Shown: in pieces, positions 62,201 to 64,000 of the stretch
Layout: each line of letters starts with the position of its first letter
How positions within the stretch are numbered: the first letter of the stretch is position 1
Assembly: GCA_020310875.1 (NCBI GenBank)
Contig: CM035407.1
Location: 66,052,658-66,116,657, forward strand
Source of the DNA: Ceratopteris richardii
Lineage: Eukaryota > Streptophyta > Polypodiopsida > Polypodiales > Pteridaceae
Reading direction: 5' to 3'
DNA: 64,000 nt
Made by a program: the position numbers and the translations under genes
Notes under the pieces: model-generated
Seen by the model: the letters and a program-made list of their open reading frames with translations, nothing else
What the model was told of the DNA's origin: nothing
Database searches by the model: none

Positions 62201-63061
62201 AAGTTATGGAACAAAGGATTCAAAAAATGGAAACACCTCTGGAAACATGACACCAACAGCTGGATCAACTTTGAGGATATTGACCCTCGCATAAACATCT
62301 CCTACGAAGAATGGAACACTTTGCAAAGCAGATGCCTCGCATGGGATCGTCACAAGACTTGCCTTCTCATGGGACACGACACCCCGAACTCGCTTGGCCT
62401 AAAATGGCACAATGGAAATAGCCTACTCAAAATCCCGAACATCAAAGAAACGGCTGACCTCCAGATCAGCCTCAACAAGAAGTGGTGCCTGTCTTGGACG
62501 CGGCTTCGGTGGGACATGAAATTCATGGGCATCTGGCACCCCCTTATAGAGATTAAGAAGTCTGTCCTCTTATGGCAAATTCTTCATCGAGGAATTTGGA
62601 CCAACCATAAGGCTAGCAAACTTTGTGGGATCCCTCCTTGGTGCAAACGCTGCCACCGGGCCATCGAAGATGTCCCACACATCTTCCTTACTTGCCCCAA
62701 CTCCTACAGAATCTGGCAGACGGTTGGAATGAAAATCAGACTTCAAAAACAGCTTAGTTGGAAACAAGTCCTTTTGGGAGAAGCGATCGGTTGCTCTGCG
62801 ACACTCTGGAACGCCATCAGAGGGGAAGTCCTGTGGAAAATTTGGCGGGAGAGGTGTGCTCTCAACTTCGGCGATCCCCCCAGGGAGTGGTCGATTGAGA
62901 AATCACTATTCCTCCTTGGCAAAAGGATTGTTAACAGTAAGAAATCCCCCCCCTTCAGGCACCATCAAGTCCTCATTTTGATCAACAACAAGCTCAAACC
63001 CAAGTGGGCCCCGCATGAGGGCGATGAGAGGGTGATTAACCTTCTCTGTAATGCAACCTAG
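59225..63061 (+). CDS. LINE ORF2: endonuclease, reverse transcriptase, zf-RVT
   Basis: 1278 residues. APE-type endonuclease at 1-235: SLNARGL, IQEIK, GDFN (137-140), LDRCYIS and SDHYPI carry the N, E, D/N, D and H residues. Reverse transcriptase at about 455-790: IPGPDGLTNEFFK, NWRPITML, DQKGFIKGRS, FLKIDFDKAYDRLEW, RQGCPLAPLLFA, the catalytic FADD (701-704), GSKINHSKT and LGIPLG. A zf-RVT domain at about 1110-1165 has CKRCHRAIEDVPHIFLTC. It nicks target DNA and copies the RNA from the nick. A 12-bp unit is present in three copies at about 60831-60863 (KVIAKVIAKVIAN), adding four residues without breaking the frame. Confidence 0.95.
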   Translation: MIVISLNARGLIDPSRATIIGQWLRDISLNPDFICIQEIKIDGEDLQKRLRQVSSAHVWFPTKHQRGSGGTVIGVKQLWSEKLENSIEDVSHRWIAVSFGAPLCVTMVSLYAPNGDLERLNTWASLDSLPHNVLICGDFNMVEDPMDRWMGKGRVIDSREKETWDMTKLHLDLVEFKDSNGFSWSNLQAGEDLRKARLDRCYISQSFTHQWGHPTITQRTDLTISDHYPIVITFQPSNKIRKAPWFHANATTFSLPSVHQEIADVWKVAFASGLAPAKCWRSAVDKSRKIMIRTKKMLETVRRARREALYHRLWRLEEEVNKGKHQAQKGLRKIRAVLRYEEEIQRKNLQIFFKEWWAGKADKPTKEMCRILKRKHNRDSIPLLLDPHGNVCNSEEDNFGIIEGHFTRLLGTSNPLSHHRRDCMAAISRVSPRRIPPNLHSLLHAPISESEIIEVIDALPLGKIPGPDGLTNEFFKSFKLVVATPLRMVWQEALKFGALPSCLNNGIIKLIHKKGEKNRIKNWRPITMLQTGYKIIAKVIAKVIANRLSCHLRSWLSEDQKGFIKGRSILETIMDIWEGIQFANESNQDVVFLKIDFDKAYDRLEWDYILQSLQDLGCSQKFTKMIATLLGNATTQINVNGKLSKPIHLRRSIRQGCPLAPLLFAIATEGLSRLVAHHVEAGNIKGLRLPHDHSQIIMRLFADDMNAFVHNDNTSLETFWRCLATFCDASGSKINHSKTAFRAIVGHHPCLLIDHGCQIIPQGQIFRLLGIPLGFGVSMEQRWNWVLAKLENKLNYWRGMQINLAGRAMVINTFLLSSTIYFLSCWRPNEQGLSKLNSICRNFLWTGDHNRRGVPKIKWAICTSPRDSGGLGILDIGCMANKLAAKWMIKAWCNREASWAKLIFRNKNELALMGFPNWKNLDIMTLLFSPIPVFPKGSNLVCSLWKGWNKVKSFTRISEDWKWAAGIRQNDSIWFPIHGIRSVESWNIQNAKKLWNKGFKKWKHLWKHDTNSWINFEDIDPRINISYEEWNTLQSRCLAWDRHKTCLLMGHDTPNSLGLKWHNGNSLLKIPNIKETADLQISLNKKWCLSWTRLRWDMKFMGIWHPLIEIKKSVLLWQILHRGIWTNHKASKLCGIPPWCKRCHRAIEDVPHIFLTCPNSYRIWQTVGMKIRLQKQLSWKQVLLGEAIGCSATLWNAIRGEVLWKIWRERCALNFGDPPREWSIEKSLFLLGKRIVNSKKSPPFRHHQVLILINNKLKPKWAPHEGDERVINLLCNAT

Positions 63062-63189
63062 GATTCAATCAAGCTTCCCCTGCTTTGTGGGATTTGGGGG
63101 GTCCCGTGGGCACTAGTCCCCTTCTATTGTACCTTTGTTTCTTAATTTAATTCAAGTCCGGGAGAGTAGGCTATTGCCGAACTTCCTTT
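63062..63189 (+). other. LINE 3' untranslated region
   Basis: About 128 bp, GT/C-rich, with TGTACCTTTGTTTCTTAATTTAATT before the A tail. No gene. Confidence 0.8.
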
Positions 63190-63206
63190 AAAAAAAAAAA
63201 AAAAAA
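63190..63206 (+). repeat. LINE poly(A) tail
   Basis: About 16-17 A directly before the right copy of the target duplication (63206-63219). Confidence 0.95.
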
Positions 63207-63219
63207 GTAGAGGCTAAAC

Positions 63220-63995
63220 CAGATCTTTTTGGGAGGCATTGTGAACCTTTCCTGCGCAGGGAATGCGAAATGTTGCATGACCATGCGTAAGTGAATGGTG
63301 ATCGTAGGTGTCATCGCGACCATGTCCTTTAATTTTGTCAAATTTCTGTTCTTCATATTGTCTGGAACCATAGTCTCTTTCTCCGTAGGAATGTGCATAC
63401 CTTTCATGTCTAAAGCTTCCCTTACCAGGTTGATAGTTAATCTGAAGCGCTTGAGCTCATTGCCCCTTGTGAGAGATGGGAGGACAAAGGAGCTGTATCC
63501 CTTTTTGTCTTTGCTCGGAGTAAGGGTGCTAATAAGATACGAGCACCTTAGAAAATCCGGCTTTGGCAGTTGGAATTTGAAATACTCGTAGAGTCCTGCC
63601 TTCTTCCATATGGGTTTCAGCCCTTCATTATTTTGCAATCTCTCAAATTCCCTGGTAAAAAAGTGATACCTGCCCCAACGCCCATTGAATTCTATCTCTG
63701 CCTCCCACATATAAGTGCCTTCACCTAGGGGTCCTGCCACATCACTGAACCAATGAGAGTTTTTGCTGACTGGCATTGTGTGCCCCTGTGGAGGGTTCTG
63801 AACCGGTATGGCATGTAATGCCCTCAATGCCGCTGGTCGTTCCTTTAATTCCTCCTCAACCGGAAGGCTTTCAATGTCCACAACTTGGGGGCTGGTGCCT
63901 GCCTGGGAGCTAGTTCCTACCGTATCTGCCATGTTACTTCTTGCTTCCTGTCTCTGTGAGAATATAGAAACATGTGTTAACATTCTACAGGACAA
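63220..63995 (-). CDS. N-terminal part of the minus-strand unknown gene
   Basis: The best start is the Met at about 63932 (MADTVGTSSQAGTSPQVVDI); an acceptor-like TATTCTCACAG lies just upstream on the minus strand, so a further 5' exon may lie outside the window. A compact domain of about 200 residues follows: NSHWFSDVAGPLGEGTYMWE, WGRYHFFTREFERLQNNEGL, YEYFKFQLPKPDFLRCSYLI, RFRLTINLVREALDMKGMHI. It runs into the LINE at 63219 and its other half lies left of 56988. Not recognised with confidence; it loosely resembles the plant transposon-associated domain beside some Ty3 elements. Confidence 0.55.
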
Positions 63996-64000
63996 GAGAG

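Larger units (their letters stand above)
57003..63205 (+). mobile_element. Full-length L1-type LINE, both ORFs open
   Basis: 6.2 kb: a 5' region of about 835 bp with tandem repeats, ORF1 (57840-59228), ORF2 (59225-63061), a short 3' region and a 16-nt A tail. An exact 14-bp target duplication surrounds it. Both ORFs are uninterrupted and all key motifs are present, so it is a recent insertion. It splits the minus-strand coding region 53580-63995. Confidence 0.96.

Overview
The window reads as a transposon-dense nuclear region of a land plant. Evidence: Ty3/gypsy elements with plant-type protease and polymerase motifs, Ty1/copia elements with initiator-Met tRNA primer sites, and a plant L1 LINE whose ORF1 has a DUF4283-like domain plus a CCHC knuckle. 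I found no convincing ordinary single-copy host gene, no rRNA or tRNA gene and no CRISPR array. The sequence does not tell me which plant group it is.

Layout. 1-315 is the end of an LTR of Ty3 family A. At its LTR/primer-site boundary two copia elements of one family sit head to head: C1 (minus, 316-18559) and C2 (plus, 18586-32746). C1 is split by a young, whole-looking Ty3 element B (1433-15329) with 924-bp LTRs, a 5-bp target duplication, a C-rich satellite of about 3.5 kb and an extra 3' ORF. C2 is split by a 9.2-kb DNA transposon (19553-28758). Next comes a tandem Ty3 family-A array with shared LTRs (32747-about 52985), interrupted by copia D (minus, about 45037-50004), and then an inverted diverged A-type LTR (about 52985-53520). 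The right end holds a long minus-strand coding region of unknown function (53580-63995) interrupted by a full-length LINE with two open ORFs (57003-63205).

Most notable is the DNA transposon. Its ends are set by 33-bp terminal inverted repeats and a 3-bp GTT duplication, and the sister copy C1 provides the empty site. It holds two plus-strand genes of unknown function (about 20043-21422 and 21772-23272), two related perfect-looking hairpins in the convergent gap, a minus-strand histone H3-like gene (24116-25021) and a minus-strand DDE-type transposase (about 25221-28180). The H3-like gene starts with the exact first ten residues of H3, has a long unrelated middle and ends in an H3 histone fold. 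It has its own TATA box. The copy is decayed (in-frame stops) but clearly recognisable. I know of no described DNA transposon carrying an H3 gene, so this is the best candidate for something undescribed.

Relative ages from LTR comparison by eye: B about 1% (9 differences in 924 bp), E1 roughly 4-5%, C1 about 12%. The order is therefore family-A array and copia elements first, then the DNA transposon, B and the LINE on top.
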